Assembly: GCF_001984125.1 (NCBI RefSeq)
Contig: NZ_MTQL01000007.1
Location: forward strand, 1,612,001 to 1,676,000
Direction: 5' to 3'
Length of the DNA stretch: 64,000 nucleotides
DNA from: Leifsonia sp. ALI-44-B
Lineage (GTDB): Bacteria > Actinomycetota > Actinomycetes > Actinomycetales > Microbacteriaceae
The notes under the pieces are model-generated. The model saw only the letters and a program-made list of their open reading frames with translations. It was not told the origin of the DNA and searched no databases. Made by a program: the position numbers and the translations under genes. This document shows positions 24,168-33,946 of this stretch, piece by piece (position 1 is the first letter of the stretch; every line of letters begins with the position of its first letter).

Positions 24168-25813
24168 AGCGGGATGTTCCCGTGCTTCTTGGCCGGCAGG
24201 CTCGCGCGTTTGGTGCGCAGGGCCCGCAGCGCCTTGATGACCGATACGCGCGTGGCGGCCGGCTCGATGACGCCGTCAAGTTCGCCGCGCTCGGCAGCGA
24301 GGAACGGGCTGGCCACGTTGTAGGTGTACTCGTTGGCGAGCTTGGTGCGCACGGCCTGCACGTCTTCGCCGGCCTCTTCGGCGCGTTTGATCTCGCCGCG
24401 GTAAAGGATGTTGACGGCGCCCTGGCCGCCCATGACGGCGATCTCGGCGGTCGGCCACGCCAGGTTGATGTCGGCGCCCAGCTGCTTCGAACCCATGACG
24501 ATGTACGCGCCGCCGTAGGCCTTCCGCAGGATCACGGTGACGAGCGGCACGGTGGCCTCGGCGTAGGCGTAGAGCAGCTTGGCGCCGCGGCGGATGACAC
24601 CGGTCCACTCCTGGTCGGTGCCGGGCAGGTAGCCGGGCACGTCGACGAGCGTGAGGATGGGGATCGAGAACGCGTCACAGAAGCGCACGAAGCGCGAGGC
24701 TTTCTCGCCCGCCTCGATGTTGAGGGTTCCCGCCATGGCCTGAGGCTGGTTGGCGATGACGCCCACCGTGCGGCCCTCGACCCGGGCGAACCCGATGACG
24801 ATGTTGGGCGCGAACAGCGGCTGCACCTCGAGGAAGTCGCCGTGGTCGACGACGTGCTCGATGACGGTCTTCACGTCGTAGGGCTGGTTGGGGGAGTCGG
24901 GGATGAGCGTGTTGAGGCGGCGGTCCTCGTCGGTGGTCTCGAGCTCGACGACGGTGTCGAATTCGGGCAGCTCGGCCAGGTTGTTGTCGGGCAGGAAGCT
25001 CACGAGCGAACGCGCGTAGTCCAGGGCATCCTGTTCGTCGCTCGCCAGGTAGTGCGCCACACCCGAGCGCGTGTTGTGGGTGAGCGCGCCGCCCAGTTCT
25101 TCCATGCCGACGTCCTCGCCCGTGACGGTCTTGATGACGTCGGGGCCCGTGACGAACATCTGGCTGGTCTTGTCGACCATGATGACGAAGTCGGTGAGGG
25201 CGGGGGAGTAGACGGCGCCGCCGGCCGCTGGGCCCATGATGAGCGAGATCTGCGGGATGACACCCGAGGCGGCCGTGTTGCGGCGGAAGATCTCGCCGTA
25301 CTTGCCGAGGGCCACGACGCCCTCCTGAATGCGGGCTCCACCCGAGTCGAGGATGCCGAGGATGGGCACGCCCGTCTTCAGTGCGAGGTCCATGACCTTG
25401 ATGATCTTTTCGCCGGCCACCTCGCCGAGCGATCCGCCGAAGACCGTGAAGTCCTGCGAGTAGACGGCGACCTGGCGGCCGTGGATGGTGCCCGTTCCGG
25501 TGACGACGGCGTCACCGTAGGGCCGGGACTTGTCCATGCCGAAAGCGTGCGTGCGGTGGCGCACGAACTCGTCGAGCTCGACGAAGCTGCCCGGGTCGAG
25601 CAGCAGGTCGATGCGCTCACGCGCCGTCATCTTGCCCTTGGCGTGCTGCTTTTTGATGGCGGCTTCGCCCGAGGCGGTCACGGCCTCGTGGTATCGACGG
25701 GAGAGGTCGGCCAGCTTGCCGGCCGTCGTCATCATGTCGGGGGTGTCAGGGGCGCCCTGGACCTCGGTCGGTTGAGCAGCGTCTTTGGCGTTCACGTCAA
25801 GGTTCTCCGTCAC
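24164..25813 (-). CDS. Acyl-CoA (propionyl-CoA) carboxylase beta subunit
   Basis: Carboxyltransferase subunit of 549 residues. It transfers CO2 from biotin on the alpha subunit to acetyl- or propionyl-CoA. The N-terminal half holds [35 protein letters not shown] and the oxyanion loop GGARIQEGV. The C-terminal half has [29 protein letters not shown] and the second oxyanion segment with [12 protein letters not shown]. The start GTG 25813 lies seven bases after TAGAGT, indicating leaderless transcription, and excludes the unsupported N-terminal extension. The epsilon subunit is coupled downstream. Confidence 0.94.
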   Translation of the reverse strand: MTENLDVNAKDAAQPTEVQGAPDTPDMMTTAGKLADLSRRYHEAVTASGEAAIKKQHAKGKMTARERIDLLLDPGSFVELDEFVRHRTHAFGMDKSRPYGDAVVTGTGTIHGRQVAVYSQDFTVFGGSLGEVAGEKIIKVMDLALKTGVPILGILDSGGARIQEGVVALGKYGEIFRRNTAASGVIPQISLIMGPAAGGAVYSPALTDFVIMVDKTSQMFVTGPDVIKTVTGEDVGMEELGGALTHNTRSGVAHYLASDEQDALDYARSLVSFLPDNNLAELPEFDTVVELETTDEDRRLNTLIPDSPNQPYDVKTVIEHVVDHGDFLEVQPLFAPNIVIGFARVEGRTVGVIANQPQAMAGTLNIEAGEKASRFVRFCDAFSIPILTLVDVPGYLPGTDQEWTGVIRRGAKLLYAYAEATVPLVTVILRKAYGGAYIVMGSKQLGADINLAWPTAEIAVMGGQGAVNILYRGEIKRAEEAGEDVQAVRTKLANEYTYNVASPFLAAERGELDGVIEPAATRVSVIKALRALRTKRASLPAKKHGNIPL

Positions 25814-25820
25814 GGGCTTC

Positions 25821-25826
25821 ACTCTA
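25821..25826 (-). promoter_or_regulatory. -10 box (TAGAGT) of the carboxylase beta-epsilon operon
   Basis: TAGAGT on the minus strand, seven bases, then the GTG at 25813: leaderless layout. Confidence 0.55.
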
Positions 25827-26020
25827 CCGTGCACGGAGGGGCCCCAACCGTTGGAGGAACCCCACAAGGTGCGCGCACGAGCCTTGTCGGTATCGCGTTT
25901 CCTCGTGCGCGTCGAGCGGGTCTGAGCGCCCCGGCGGACCCGATGCCTCGGCGGCGCGGGATGTCGACCGGTGCGGATGTCGAGCGACGCGGAGGACGAG
26001 TGGCGGACCACGAGTGGTGC

Positions 26021-26053
26021 GGATGTCGCAGCGATGCCGGATGTCGCAGCGAT
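26021..26053. repeat. Direct repeats in the divergent promoter region of carboxylase beta and birA
   Basis: GGATGTCGCAGCGAT occurs at 26021-26035 and 26039-26053 (18-base spacing), and a shorter related GGATGTCGAGCGA occurs near 25974. They lie in the roughly 290-base gap between the divergent genes. They may bind a regulator of biotin-dependent carboxylation, or be chance repeats. Confidence 0.35.
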
Positions 26054-26090
26054 CCCGATGCTGCGGGACGCTATCTCGCAGAAGCTTCCG

Positions 26091-26096
26091 TACTCT
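26091..26096 (+). promoter_or_regulatory. -10 box (TACTCT) of a leaderless promoter for birA
   Basis: TACTCT is followed by seven bases and the ATG at 26104. Confidence 0.55.
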
Positions 26097-26103
26097 TGGG
26101 CGC

Positions 26104-27090
26104 ATGCCTCCTACCTCAGCCCTGCTTCCTCGCTCGTCGGCTGCCGCCGGCCGACTCGTCGCGCTGCCGCACGCCCTGTCGACGAATGACGAGCTCACGG
26201 AGCGCGTCCGCACGGCCCCGTCGGAGTGGCCGCATCTCTCGGTCGTGGTCACCGACGACCAGCGCGCGGGGCGGGGACGCCTCGGACGCGTGTGGACGGC
26301 CGAGGCCGGGACGTCCCTCGCGGTTTCGGTGCTGTTGCGCCCGCAACCCGCCTTCTCGCCCGACGTCTACGGCTGGATCCCGTTGGCCGCGGGGGCCGCT
26401 ATGACGCTGGCCGTGCGGGAGGCGCTGGCCGGAGCATCCGAGATCGCCCGCGATTCTGACGCCAACGCCAGCGCCAATGCCGCTGCCGATGCGGATGCCG
26501 ACGCCAACGCCGATGCCAATGGCAACGCCCATGCCAATGCTGGTGCCGAGAGCGAGTCCGCTGCCAAGTCCGCCGAGCGCCGCGTGCATCTCAAATGGCC
26601 GAACGACGTGCTCATCGAGGGCCGCAAGGTTGCCGGAGTGCTCTCGGAGCTGCTCGCGCTGCCGAACGCCCCCGCGGTCGTCGTAGGCGTGGGCCTCAAC
26701 CTCTCGATGACCGCCGAGCAACTTCCCGTGCCCACGGCGACATCGCTCGCGCTCGCCGGGGTGCGCGACATCGACGTCGACGCCGTGCTCGCACGGTTCC
26801 TCACCGAACTCGACGAGATGCTGCACGCCCTGCAACAGGCGGACGGTGACGCGGTAGCGGCCGGCGTGCACGCGCGCGTCGCCGCCCTGCTCGGAACGGT
26901 GGGCCGCGACATCCGCGCCGACCTGCCGGGGGGAGACACGCTCGAGGGGCGCGCGACGGGTCTCGCCCCCGACGGCCGCCTGCTCGTGCGGCGCCGCGAC
27001 GCCGCCCCGGGCCAGGCCCCCGAGGTCGCCGTCGCGGCGGGGGGCATCACCCACCTGCGGCTGACCGGTTCGGGCGAAACCCTCGGCTGA
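26104..27090 (+). CDS. birA: Biotin-[acetyl-CoA-carboxylase] ligase with an Ala-alternating insertion
   Basis: Attaches biotin to the BCCP lysine of acyl-CoA carboxylase through biotinyl-AMP. The 328 residues have the biotin/ATP loop GRGRLGRVW (56-64), KWPNDV (164-169) and the catalytic Lys175 in GRKVAGVL, then a C-terminal SH3-like domain. No N-terminal DNA-binding domain is present, so it is the class I, enzyme-only form. Between the loop domain and KWPNDV lies an extra stretch, residues 118-157, in which nearly every second residue is Ala ([18 protein letters not shown]). It is encoded by GCCRAY hexamers and is absent from typical ligases. Start ATG 26104 follows a leaderless promoter and diverges from the carboxylase beta gene it serves. 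Confidence 0.92.
   Translation: MPPTSALLPRSSAAAGRLVALPHALSTNDELTERVRTAPSEWPHLSVVVTDDQRAGRGRLGRVWTAEAGTSLAVSVLLRPQPAFSPDVYGWIPLAAGAAMTLAVREALAGASEIARDSDANASANAAADADADANADANGNAHANAGAESESAAKSAERRVHLKWPNDVLIEGRKVAGVLSELLALPNAPAVVVGVGLNLSMTAEQLPVPTATSLALAGVRDIDVDAVLARFLTELDEMLHALQQADGDAVAAGVHARVAALLGTVGRDIRADLPGGDTLEGRATGLAPDGRLLVRRRDAAPGQAPEVAVAAGGITHLRLTGSGETLG
26455..26565 (+). repeat. Hexanucleotide repeat tract inside birA
   Basis: Degenerate in-frame tandem GCCRAY hexamers (Ala followed by Asp, Asn or Ser) encode an alternating Ala/polar segment of about 35 residues. A multiple-of-six pattern permits length change without frameshift, so the tract may vary between strains. Confidence 0.75.
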
Positions 27091-27126
27091 CCGGCGCGTG
27101 CACCCGGTGGGGAATGCGGTGTGCGG

Positions 27127-27132
27127 TACAAA
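27127..27132 (+). promoter_or_regulatory. Putative -10 box (TACAAA) of the PH-domain protein gene
   Basis: TACAAA is followed by six bases and ATG 27139. The last consensus base is not T, so confidence is lower than for the other leaderless promoters. Confidence 0.35.
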
Positions 27133-27138
27133 GGAGAC

Positions 27139-27717
27139 ATGGCCCAGCAGCAGATGAACACGGAGACGTCCGCGTTCGATGTGCTTTCGCGACCGGTGGT
27201 CCCCACCGAACGTGTCGTCGCCCGCTTGCGCCCGCACGGACGGGTGCTGCTCTGGCCGGCGCTCGCGCTGATCGCCGGATCGGGTGCCGCCGCCTACGCT
27301 TTCGGCCTCTTCACGGAGACCTGGCAGCTGTGGACCATCGCGGGTGTTCTTGCCGCCTGGGTGCTCTTCGCCGTCCTGCTGCCCTACGCGCTGTGGCTCA
27401 ACCGCCGTTACATCATCACCACGCGGCGCGTCATCTCGCGCCGTGGTTTCTTCGTGCGCGAACGCACCGAGATCTTCCATGGCCGCGGCTATTCCACGGC
27501 GCTCCGTCGTGGGCCGCTGCAGTCGATGTTCCGTTCGGGCACGCTCGTGCTGACCTCCGGTATCGACAAACCACTCGTGCTCGCCGACGTGCCGCGCGCC
27601 GACCTGGTTTCCGAGGCGCTCAACGAGCTCGTCGAGCGCAGCCAGACCGCCGGAGCCTCGCTCCGTTCGTCGGCCGGTTCGATCGTGCCGCCGCGCCCGC
27701 CGCTGCCCGGCGCCTGA
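27139..27717 (+). CDS. PH (bPH2/YdbS-like) domain membrane protein
   Basis: Predicted 192-residue membrane protein with two adjacent helices (about residues 40-90) followed by a bacterial PH-like domain (YIITTRRVISRRGFFVRERTEI and later VLTSGI). Such proteins sit on the cytoplasmic face; their molecular role is unsettled. I prefer ATG 27139; AAGGAG ends only two bases before it, which is short for a ribosome-binding site, and the spacing instead fits a leaderless start. The last codons and stop lie within a sequence (GGCGCCTGAC) that recurs three times downstream. Confidence 0.8.
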   Translation: MAQQQMNTETSAFDVLSRPVVPTERVVARLRPHGRVLLWPALALIAGSGAAAYAFGLFTETWQLWTIAGVLAAWVLFAVLLPYALWLNRRYIITTRRVISRRGFFVRERTEIFHGRGYSTALRRGPLQSMFRSGTLVLTSGIDKPLVLADVPRADLVSEALNELVERSQTAGASLRSSAGSIVPPRPPLPGA

Positions 27718-27739
27718 CGGCAACCCGGCTGCCGCGCGA

Positions 27740-27840
27740 GCGGCGCCTGACCGGTCTGTGGCCGCAATCTGACCGCCATGCGTGCGGCGCCTGACCGCTC
27801 TGTGGCCGCTACGTGACCGCCACGCGTCCGGCGCCTGACC
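27740..27840 (+). repeat. 44-bp tandem repeat after the PH-domain gene
   Basis: Two 44-base copies (27740-27783 and 27784-27827) and the beginning of a third (from 27828) each start with (G/C)CGGCGCCTGACC, a sequence also present at the end of the PH-domain coding region near 27707. The array appears to have grown from the 3' end of the gene. It fills most of the gap before purK. Confidence 0.75.
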
Positions 27841-27931
27841 CCCACGCCCGGCGCGGCACGCACCCCGCAAATGCGGCAGGATGGTTATTGGTGGAACGGC
27901 CGACCCAGGCCGTGCGACGTGAGGAGCGATG

Positions 27932-29065
27932 ATGGTGACAGTCGGTGTGATCGGCGGCGGACAGCTGGCACGGATGATGATCCCCCCGGCGGTGAACCTC
28001 GGCCTCGACATCCGCATCCTGGCGGAGCAGGACGGCATGTCGGCAGCCCTCGCGGCGACGGCTGTCGGCGACTACCGCGACCTCGACACGGTTCTGGCGT
28101 TCGCCGAGACCGTCGACGTCATCACGTTCGACCACGAGCACGTGCCGGCGCCCATCCTGCGCGAACTGCAGGCGCGCGGCATCCCCGTTCACCCGGGCCC
28201 CGATGCCCTGCACTTCGCCCAAGACAAGATCGCCATGCGCGAGAAGCTGTCCGAGATCGGCGTGCCGGTTCCCGAGTGGGCGGCCGTGACCAACGCCGAC
28301 GAGCTGGCCGCGTTCCTCGCCGACAACGGTGGCGCTGCCGTGCTCAAGACCCCGCGCGGCGGCTACGACGGCAAGGGTGTGCGCGTCGTGCGCTCGGCCG
28401 ACGACGCCGCCGACTGGTTCGCCGCCCTCGACGAGGACGGCCGCGGCGGCGCTCTGCTGGTCGAAGAACTCGTCGACTTCCGCCGCGAGCTCGCGCAGCT
28501 CGTGGCCCGCCGCCCGAGCGGACAGATCGTGGCCTGGCCCGTCGTCGAAACCGTGCAGAAGGATGGCGTGTGCAGCGAAGTGTTCGCGCCCGCCCCGCGT
28601 TCGGCCGGCCGCGTCGCCGAGATGGCCGAGCAGATCGCCCTGACGATCGCCGAGACCCTCGGCGTGACCGGTGTGCTCGCCGTCGAGCTCTTCGAGACCA
28701 CCGACGACCGCATCCTCGTCAACGAGCTCGCCATGCGCCCGCACAACTCGGGCCACTGGACGCAGGATGGCTGCACCACGAGCCAGTTCGAGCAGCACCT
28801 GCGCGCCGTGCTCGACCTGCCGCTCGGCGCCACCGGATGCCACGACGACTACACGGTCATGGCCAACATCCTGGGCGGCCCCAGCGAGGGCACGCTCACC
28901 GACCGCTATGCGGCCGCGCTCGAGGCCCACCCCACGGTCAAGGTGCACAACTACGGCAAGGAGCCGCGCCCGGGTCGCAAGGTCGGCCACCTCAACGTTT
29001 CGGGGCCGGATCTCGACGAGGTTGCCTACCAGGCGCGTGCCGCAGCCGCCTTCTTCCAGGACTGA
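27932..29065 (+). CDS. purK: N5-carboxyaminoimidazole ribonucleotide synthase
   Basis: ATP-grasp enzyme of purine biosynthesis that makes N5-CAIR from AIR, bicarbonate and ATP. The 377 residues begin with [13 protein letters not shown], then have [12 protein letters not shown] (ATP-grasp glycine loop) and [17 protein letters not shown], the conserved late active-site block. GAGGAG at 27921-27926 is five bases from ATG 27932 and only two from the alternative ATG 27929. PurE, which uses its product, follows 17 bases downstream. Confidence 0.95.
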   Translation: MVTVGVIGGGQLARMMIPPAVNLGLDIRILAEQDGMSAALAATAVGDYRDLDTVLAFAETVDVITFDHEHVPAPILRELQARGIPVHPGPDALHFAQDKIAMREKLSEIGVPVPEWAAVTNADELAAFLADNGGAAVLKTPRGGYDGKGVRVVRSADDAADWFAALDEDGRGGALLVEELVDFRRELAQLVARRPSGQIVAWPVVETVQKDGVCSEVFAPAPRSAGRVAEMAEQIALTIAETLGVTGVLAVELFETTDDRILVNELAMRPHNSGHWTQDGCTTSQFEQHLRAVLDLPLGATGCHDDYTVMANILGGPSEGTLTDRYAAALEAHPTVKVHNYGKEPRPGRKVGHLNVSGPDLDEVAYQARAAAAFFQD

Positions 29066-29069
29066 ACCT

Positions 29070-29075
29070 TACGAT
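29070..29075 (+). promoter_or_regulatory. -10 box (TACGAT) ahead of purE
   Basis: TACGAT, seven bases, then ATG 29083. It may give purE and the LCP gene a leaderless transcript of their own in addition to read-through from purK. Confidence 0.5.
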
Positions 29076-29082
29076 GGGGGCT

Positions 29083-29592
29083 ATGTCTCAGCTCTCCTCA
29101 GCTTCTCCCGTCGTCGGCGTCGTCATGGGCAGTGACTCCGACTGGTCCGTCATGCGCGACGCGCGCGACGTGCTCGAGGAGTTCGGTGTGCCCTACGAGG
29201 TCGAGGTCGTCTCGGCCCACCGCACGCCCGAGAAGATGATCGACTACGGGCGCGAGGCCCGGGGCCGCGGCATCCGCGTCATCATCGCCGGAGCCGGGGG
29301 AGCCGCGCACCTGCCCGGCATGCTCGCGGCCGTCACGGTGTTGCCCGTCATCGGTGTGCCCGTGCCCCTCGCGCGCCTCGACGGCCTCGACTCGCTGCTC
29401 TCGATCGTGCAGATGCCGGGCGGCGTGCCCGTCGCCACGGTGTCGATCGGCGGCGCCAAGAACGCGGGGCTGCTGGCCGTCCAGATTCTCGGCACCTCGG
29501 ATGACGCGCTCGCCGACGCCATGGCCGCGTACCAGGTGGGGCTCGCCGACACGGTCGCCGAGAAGAACGACGCCCTCAAAAAGACCCTATGA
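29083..29592 (+). CDS. purE: N5-carboxyaminoimidazole ribonucleotide mutase
   Basis: Converts N5-CAIR to CAIR in purine synthesis. The 169-residue class I PurE shows [18 protein letters not shown] (catalytic His) and [15 protein letters not shown] 29083 is the start; the longer open frame upstream overlaps purK. The stop overlaps the ATG of the LCP gene (ATGA), coupling a purine enzyme to a wall-polymer transferase, an order seen in other actinobacteria. Confidence 0.95.
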   Translation: MSQLSSASPVVGVVMGSDSDWSVMRDARDVLEEFGVPYEVEVVSAHRTPEKMIDYGREARGRGIRVIIAGAGGAAHLPGMLAAVTVLPVIGVPVPLARLDGLDSLLSIVQMPGGVPVATVSIGGAKNAGLLAVQILGTSDDALADAMAAYQVGLADTVAEKNDALKKTL

Positions 29593-30959
29593 GCACGTAC
29601 ACCGCGCTGCCGATCCGGCATCCCAACACCCAGTCGCGCACGGTGATGACGCGGCGTGCCTGGTGGCTCGTCGCCATGAACTTCCTCATCCCGGGCTCGG
29701 CCCAGGTGCTCGCGGGCAACCGCCGCCTCGGGCGCATCGGCCTCATCGCCACAATCACCATGTGGGTGCTCGTCCTGGCGGCCCTGCTGCTCTATCTCGC
29801 CACGCCGCAGACGATCTACAACCTCGCGACGAACTCCTATGCGCTGCTGCTGGCCCAGATCGTGCTCGTGGCTTACGCGTTCCTCTGGATCGTGCTCACG
29901 ATCAATACGCTCTCGCTCGTGAAGCTCATCCGCGCGCGGCCGTCGTCGCGCGCCTGGATAGCGCTCGCGACGGTGGCGCTGCTCGTGGTCTCGGTGGGTG
30001 GGGCCGGCGCTGGCGCTTACTACGCGGGCATCACGCGCGGAACGCTGCAGTCGATCTTCGGCGGGGGCGCGGCATCCGTGCCGCCCGTCGACGGCCACTA
30101 CAACATCCTGTTGCTGGGCGGTGACGCCGGCCCCGACCGCGAGGGCCTGCGCCCCGACAGCATGTCGGTCGTGTCGGTGGATGCCGAGACGGGCGCCGCG
30201 ACCATGATCGGCCTGCCCCGCGACCTGCACAACATGCCCTTCTCCGACGGGTCGCCCATGAAGAAGCTCTACCCCAACGGGTACGGTTACAACGGCCGCT
30301 GCGATGTGAGCGCGTGCATGCTGAACTCCGTCTACACCGAGGCCGAGGTGCGGCATCCGGATCTCTACCCCGATGCCATCAAGAACGGCTCGCGGCCGGG
30401 CATCGAGGCCACGAAAGAGGCCATCGAGGGCACGCTCGACCTCGAGATCCAGTACTACGTGCTCATCGACATGCAGGGCTTCAGCGATCTCATCGACGCG
30501 CTCGGCGGCGTGGACATCACGGTGCCGAAGCGTGTGCCGGTCGGCGGCGATGAGAACCTCGTCGGTGTGGCCGAGTGGATCGAGGTGGGCGAGCACCACA
30601 TGAACGGCTACTACGCGCTCTGGTACGCGCGGTCGCGGCACGGTTCGAGCGACTACGAGCGCATGGAACGGCAGCGGCAATTGCAGGCGGCGATTCTCAA
30701 GCAGTTCACGCCCGCCAACGTTCTGAGCAAGTTTCAGGTGATCGCGCAGGCCGGATCGCAGGTCGTCAAGACCGACATCCCGCAGGACATGCTCGGCTAC
30801 TTCGTCGAGTTGGCGCTCAAGACCAAAGAGCTGCCCATCACCAACATCGAGCTCACGCCGGCCTCAGGCATCCAGCCCGAAGAGCCCGACTTCGACAAAA
30901 TCCGCAGCATGGTGGATGCCGCGCTCCACCCGGCATCGCCCGCGCCGTCCGGCGGCTAG
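29589..30959 (+). CDS. LytR-CpsA-Psr (LCP) family cell wall polymer transferase
   Basis: Membrane enzyme that attaches polyprenyl-linked polysaccharide to peptidoglycan. The 456 residues start with a cytoplasmic tail and about four membrane helices (roughly 25-145), more than the single helix of most LCP proteins. The extracytoplasmic LCP domain has [20 protein letters not shown], the IGLPRDL motif and [19 protein letters not shown] with conserved Arg residues that bind the pyrophosphate. It overlaps purE by four bases and is followed by a terminator; the large polysaccharide locus next to it suggests the polymer it handles. Confidence 0.92.
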   Translation: MSTYTALPIRHPNTQSRTVMTRRAWWLVAMNFLIPGSAQVLAGNRRLGRIGLIATITMWVLVLAALLLYLATPQTIYNLATNSYALLLAQIVLVAYAFLWIVLTINTLSLVKLIRARPSSRAWIALATVALLVVSVGGAGAGAYYAGITRGTLQSIFGGGAASVPPVDGHYNILLLGGDAGPDREGLRPDSMSVVSVDAETGAATMIGLPRDLHNMPFSDGSPMKKLYPNGYGYNGRCDVSACMLNSVYTEAEVRHPDLYPDAIKNGSRPGIEATKEAIEGTLDLEIQYYVLIDMQGFSDLIDALGGVDITVPKRVPVGGDENLVGVAEWIEVGEHHMNGYYALWYARSRHGSSDYERMERQRQLQAAILKQFTPANVLSKFQVIAQAGSQVVKTDIPQDMLGYFVELALKTKELPITNIELTPASGIQPEEPDFDKIRSMVDAALHPASPAPSGG

Positions 30960-30975
30960 CGATCACCGACAACGC

Positions 30976-31010
30976 TGAAGGGCCCTCACGCAGGATGTGA
31001 GGGCCCTTCA
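30976..31010. terminator. Bidirectional terminator between the LCP gene and the polysaccharide locus
   Basis: TGAAGGGCCCTCAC (30976-30989) pairs perfectly with 30997-31010 around a 7-base loop. It separates convergent genes (LCP on plus, glycosyltransferase on minus). Confidence 0.8.
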
Positions 31011-31044
31011 ACGTTTGTGCCTCTGCGCGTGCGCGCAGCGGTGC

Positions 31045-32184
31045 CTAGAGGTCGGCGTGCAGCTGCCAGACGCGCTCGGCCGAGTCGCGCCAGCTGAAGG
31101 CGCGAGCACGGTCGGAGCCGGCCACACTGAGGCGCGAGCGCAGGTCGCTGTCGTCGAGCACCTGCGCGATGGCCTCGGCCAGACGCTCGGGGTAGCCCTT
31201 CTTGCCGCCGCGTTCGACGACGAGCCCGGCGCCGCCCGCTACCTCGACGAGGGCGGGGTCGTCGGAGTGCACGACGGGCGTGCCGAACGACAGCGCCTCG
31301 ACGAGCGGCAACCCGAAGCCTTCGCGAATGCTCGGGTAGACGAACACGGTGGCGCGGTCGAGCACGACGGCCAGGTCGGCGTCGGACAGGAAGCCCAGCG
31401 AACGCACGCGGCCCTCGGGCAGGCCGGCCTCGTCGGCAACGGACGCCAACGTGAGGTCGCCCCAACTGTCGGGCCCGATGACGAGCACGGGCAGGTCGGG
31501 AGCATCCGTCGCACCGAGGCCGCTGATGAGCGACAAGAGGCCGCGACGCGGGTCGAGGGTGCCAAACGTGAGGATGTATTCATCGGGAAGTTCGAGGTTG
31601 CCCGCGCGCCACTCGGCATCGCTCGTGAGCTGCAGGCCCGAACCGACGGCACCCGGGATGACGCGCACGCGGTCGCCGAAGTCGATGATCTCAGCTAGCT
31701 GCTCGGCCACGGCGTGCGTCGGCACCACGATGGCGTCGGCGTGCTTCTTGGCGCGCTTGGCCATCGACTTCGTGAACGACACCGACGTGGGCGTCAGCGA
31801 CTTCGGATGCGTCCACGCCAGGGTGTCGTGAATCGTGACGACCGTCTGCTTGCGGTCGTAGGCCCGGTTGTGTCGCACCAGGGGAGCGAGCAGCGTGGGC
31901 GAGTGCACCATGCCGTCGCCGTAACCCGCCACAAGGCCCAGCTGCCACGCGGCCGACAACTCGCGACGCGCCAGCGTGGTCTTGTGCAGCTCGGCCAGGC
32001 CGGGCAGGCGCGTCTCGACGTCGGCGATCTTCTCGGGCGGCAGGCTCGACACGATGCCCTCGACCTGGCAGTTGCGCGGGGCCGTGAGGATCAGCGCCTT
32101 CGTCAACTCTTCGGTGTAGCGGCCGATGCCGCCGGGAACGGGCGCGACCATCTGGTCGACCACCATGGTCAGGGTCGTGGGCAT
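31045..32184 (-). CDS. Glycosyltransferase, GT4 family (GT-B fold)
   Basis: Cytoplasmic glycosyltransferase of 379 residues. The N-terminal half has the acceptor-side motif PVPGGIGRYTEEL, the C-terminal half the donor-binding region with SIREGFGLPLVEAL (E-x7-E type) and TPVVHSDDPALVEVAGGAG. It probably adds mannose or rhamnose to a lipid-linked polysaccharide. AGGAG precedes ATG 32184. It is the last gene of a minus-strand group with rfbD, a polyprenyl-phosphate glycosyltransferase and gtrA. Confidence 0.88.
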   Translation of the reverse strand: MPTTLTMVVDQMVAPVPGGIGRYTEELTKALILTAPRNCQVEGIVSSLPPEKIADVETRLPGLAELHKTTLARRELSAAWQLGLVAGYGDGMVHSPTLLAPLVRHNRAYDRKQTVVTIHDTLAWTHPKSLTPTSVSFTKSMAKRAKKHADAIVVPTHAVAEQLAEIIDFGDRVRVIPGAVGSGLQLTSDAEWRAGNLELPDEYILTFGTLDPRRGLLSLISGLGATDAPDLPVLVIGPDSWGDLTLASVADEAGLPEGRVRSLGFLSDADLAVVLDRATVFVYPSIREGFGLPLVEALSFGTPVVHSDDPALVEVAGGAGLVVERGGKKGYPERLAEAIAQVLDDSDLRSRLSVAGSDRARAFSWRDSAERVWQLHADL

Positions 32185-32208
32185 GAGTGCTCCTGATCCG
32201 GCCGGGGC

Positions 32209-33096
32209 CTAGGCCTGGCTCGCGGCGGGGGCAGCGGTGTCGGCCGGGCGCGCGACGGCGCCGGTCTCGACGGCCTCGTGCAGGGCTTCGCGCCAGTCGC
32301 GCAGGGGCGACAGCCCGGCGGCGGCCCAGCCGTCGTGGCCGAGCACCGAGTAGGCCGGGCGGGGAGCCGGGCGCACGAAGCTGGCGCTGTCCGTCTTGCC
32401 CACGCGCTCGGGATCGAGACCCACCTCGGTGAAGATGGCGCGCGTGAAGTCGAACCACGAGCCCTGGCCCGCGTTGGTGCCGTGATAGACGCCCGCGGGG
32501 GCGTCGGCGTCGGCGAGGGCCACGATCTGGCGCGCGAGGTCTTTCGTCCAGGTGGGCTGGCCCAGCTGGTCGGTCACGACGCTCACGGTCGGGTGGCTCG
32601 CCGAGAGACGGATCATGGTGGCGGCGAAGTTGGGGCCGTGCTGGCCGTACAGCCACGCCGTGCGCACGATGTAGGTGCCGTCGGGGTGCTCGTCGAGCGC
32701 GAGCTTCTCGCCCGCGGCCTTGGTGCGGCCGTAGGCCGAGATGGGTGCGTGCGGGGTGTTCTCGGCGTAGGGCGTCGTCGCCGAGCCGTCGAAGACATAG
32801 TCGGTGGACACCTGGATGAGCTTGGCCCCGGCTTCGCGCGCCGCGATCGCCAGGTTCTGAGCACCGAGCGCGTTCACCGCGTAGGCGGCATCCTCGTTCG
32901 TCTCCGCGTCGTCGACCTTGGTGTAGGCGGCCGCGTTGATCACGACATCGTGGCCCGCGACGGCCTGGCGCACCGCGTCGAGATCGGTCACGTCGAGGTC
33001 GGCGCGCCCGAGGGCGGTCACCTCACGGCCCTGCAGAACGTCGATCAGGTCGGTGCCGAGCATGCCGGATGCTCCGGTGATGAGGTAACGCGTCAT
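32209..33096 (-). CDS. rfbD: dTDP-4-dehydrorhamnose reductase
   Basis: Last enzyme of dTDP-L-rhamnose synthesis, an NADPH-dependent short-chain reductase of 295 residues. The Rossmann motif GASGMLG is at 8-14, STDYVFDG at 97-104 and the catalytic YxxxK pair at Tyr122/Lys126. AAGGA precedes ATG 33096. The epimerase and thymidylyltransferase of the pathway are at 34755-36235; the 4,6-dehydratase is not in the window. Confidence 0.93.
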   Translation of the reverse strand: MTRYLITGASGMLGTDLIDVLQGREVTALGRADLDVTDLDAVRQAVAGHDVVINAAAYTKVDDAETNEDAAYAVNALGAQNLAIAAREAGAKLIQVSTDYVFDGSATTPYAENTPHAPISAYGRTKAAGEKLALDEHPDGTYIVRTAWLYGQHGPNFAATMIRLSASHPTVSVVTDQLGQPTWTKDLARQIVALADADAPAGVYHGTNAGQGSWFDFTRAIFTEVGLDPERVGKTDSASFVRPAPRPAYSVLGHDGWAAAGLSPLRDWREALHEAVETGAVARPADTAAPAASQA

Positions 33097-33169
33097 GGTG
33101 TCCTTCGCCAGCTGAGTCGGCGACGAAATGGCCGCCGAATGTGCGACCCCAGTCTAGCGAGGGGCCACC

Positions 33170-33946
33170 CTAGCGTCGGCTGAACAGGCCGGTGAGCTGC
33201 CGCATCCGACGCTGGAAACCCCACAGCGTGACCTTGCCCATGGCCTCGAAGATGATGTTGCCGCTCATCTTCGATTCGCCGATCTCGCGCTCGCGGAAGA
33301 CGATCGGGACCTCTTCGATGCGGTAGCCGGCGGTGTCGACGCGCAGCGTCATGTCGATCTGGAAGCAGTAGCCGTGCGAGTTCACGTTCTCGAGGTTCAG
33401 CGCGCGCAGCACCTCGGCGTTGTAGACGCGGTAGCCGGCCGTGGCATCTTTGACGCCCACGCCGAGCGCCAGACGCGCATAGACGTTGGCCGCGCGGCTG
33501 AGGATCTCCCGGCGCTTTGGCCAGTTGACGACGCTTCCGCCGGGCACCCAGCGCGAGCCGATGACAAGGGCCGAACCGCCCTGAGCGATGGGTCGAGCTT
33601 TGGCGCGTGCCACCATCTCGGGCAGCGTCTCGGGCGGGTGCGATCCGTCGGCATCCATCTCGATGAGGTAGTCGTAGCCTTCGCCGAGGCCCCAGGCGAA
33701 GCCCTGCAGATAAGCGGAGCCGAGGCCCAGCTTGCCCGTGCGGTGCTTGACGTGGATGTGCGGGTCGGCCGCGGCCATGTCGTCGGCCACCTGGCCCGTG
33801 CCGTCGGGGCTGCCGTCGTCGACGACGAGCACGTGCCCGTCGGGCAGAACCTCGCGCACGCGGCCCACGATCTTCGGCAGGTTCTCCCGCTCGTTGAACG
33901 TGGGGATGATGACGAGCGCGGATGCTCCGGAATCGCTGGGTGTCAC
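33170..33946 (-). CDS. Polyprenol monophosphomannose synthase-like glycosyltransferase (GT2)
   Basis: GT-A enzyme of 258 residues resembling dolichol/polyprenol-phosphate mannosyltransferase: [27 protein letters not shown], the metal-binding DADGSHPPE, and [18 protein letters not shown], which is diagnostic for this group. There is no C-terminal membrane pair, as in the soluble Ppm1/Dpm1 catalytic domain. It would load mannose (or glucose) on polyprenyl phosphate for use outside the membrane. GTG 33946 overlaps the gtrA stop, and GtrA proteins are thought to flip such lipid-linked sugars, so the two are a functional pair. Confidence 0.9.
   Translation of the reverse strand: MTPSDSGASALVIIPTFNERENLPKIVGRVREVLPDGHVLVVDDGSPDGTGQVADDMAAADPHIHVKHRTGKLGLGSAYLQGFAWGLGEGYDYLIEMDADGSHPPETLPEMVARAKARPIAQGGSALVIGSRWVPGGSVVNWPKRREILSRAANVYARLALGVGVKDATAGYRVYNAEVLRALNLENVNSHGYCFQIDMTLRVDTAGYRIEEVPIVFREREIGESKMSGNIIFEAMGKVTLWGFQRRMRQLTGLFSRR

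Noticed and set aside
23773-24237. A plus-strand gene opposite the carboxylase epsilon subunit
   Set aside because: No ribosome-binding site or promoter at its start; the minus strand carries a recognisable epsilon subunit with a GTGA overlap to the beta gene.
27114-27794. A 226-codon plus-strand frame over the PH-domain gene
   Set aside because: Arg/Ala-rich frame-shifted copy without helices; the alternative frame encodes the PH-domain protein.
27740-27840. CRISPR array in the 44-bp repeats
   Set aside because: The copies are directly adjacent with no variable spacers, and there are no cas genes.
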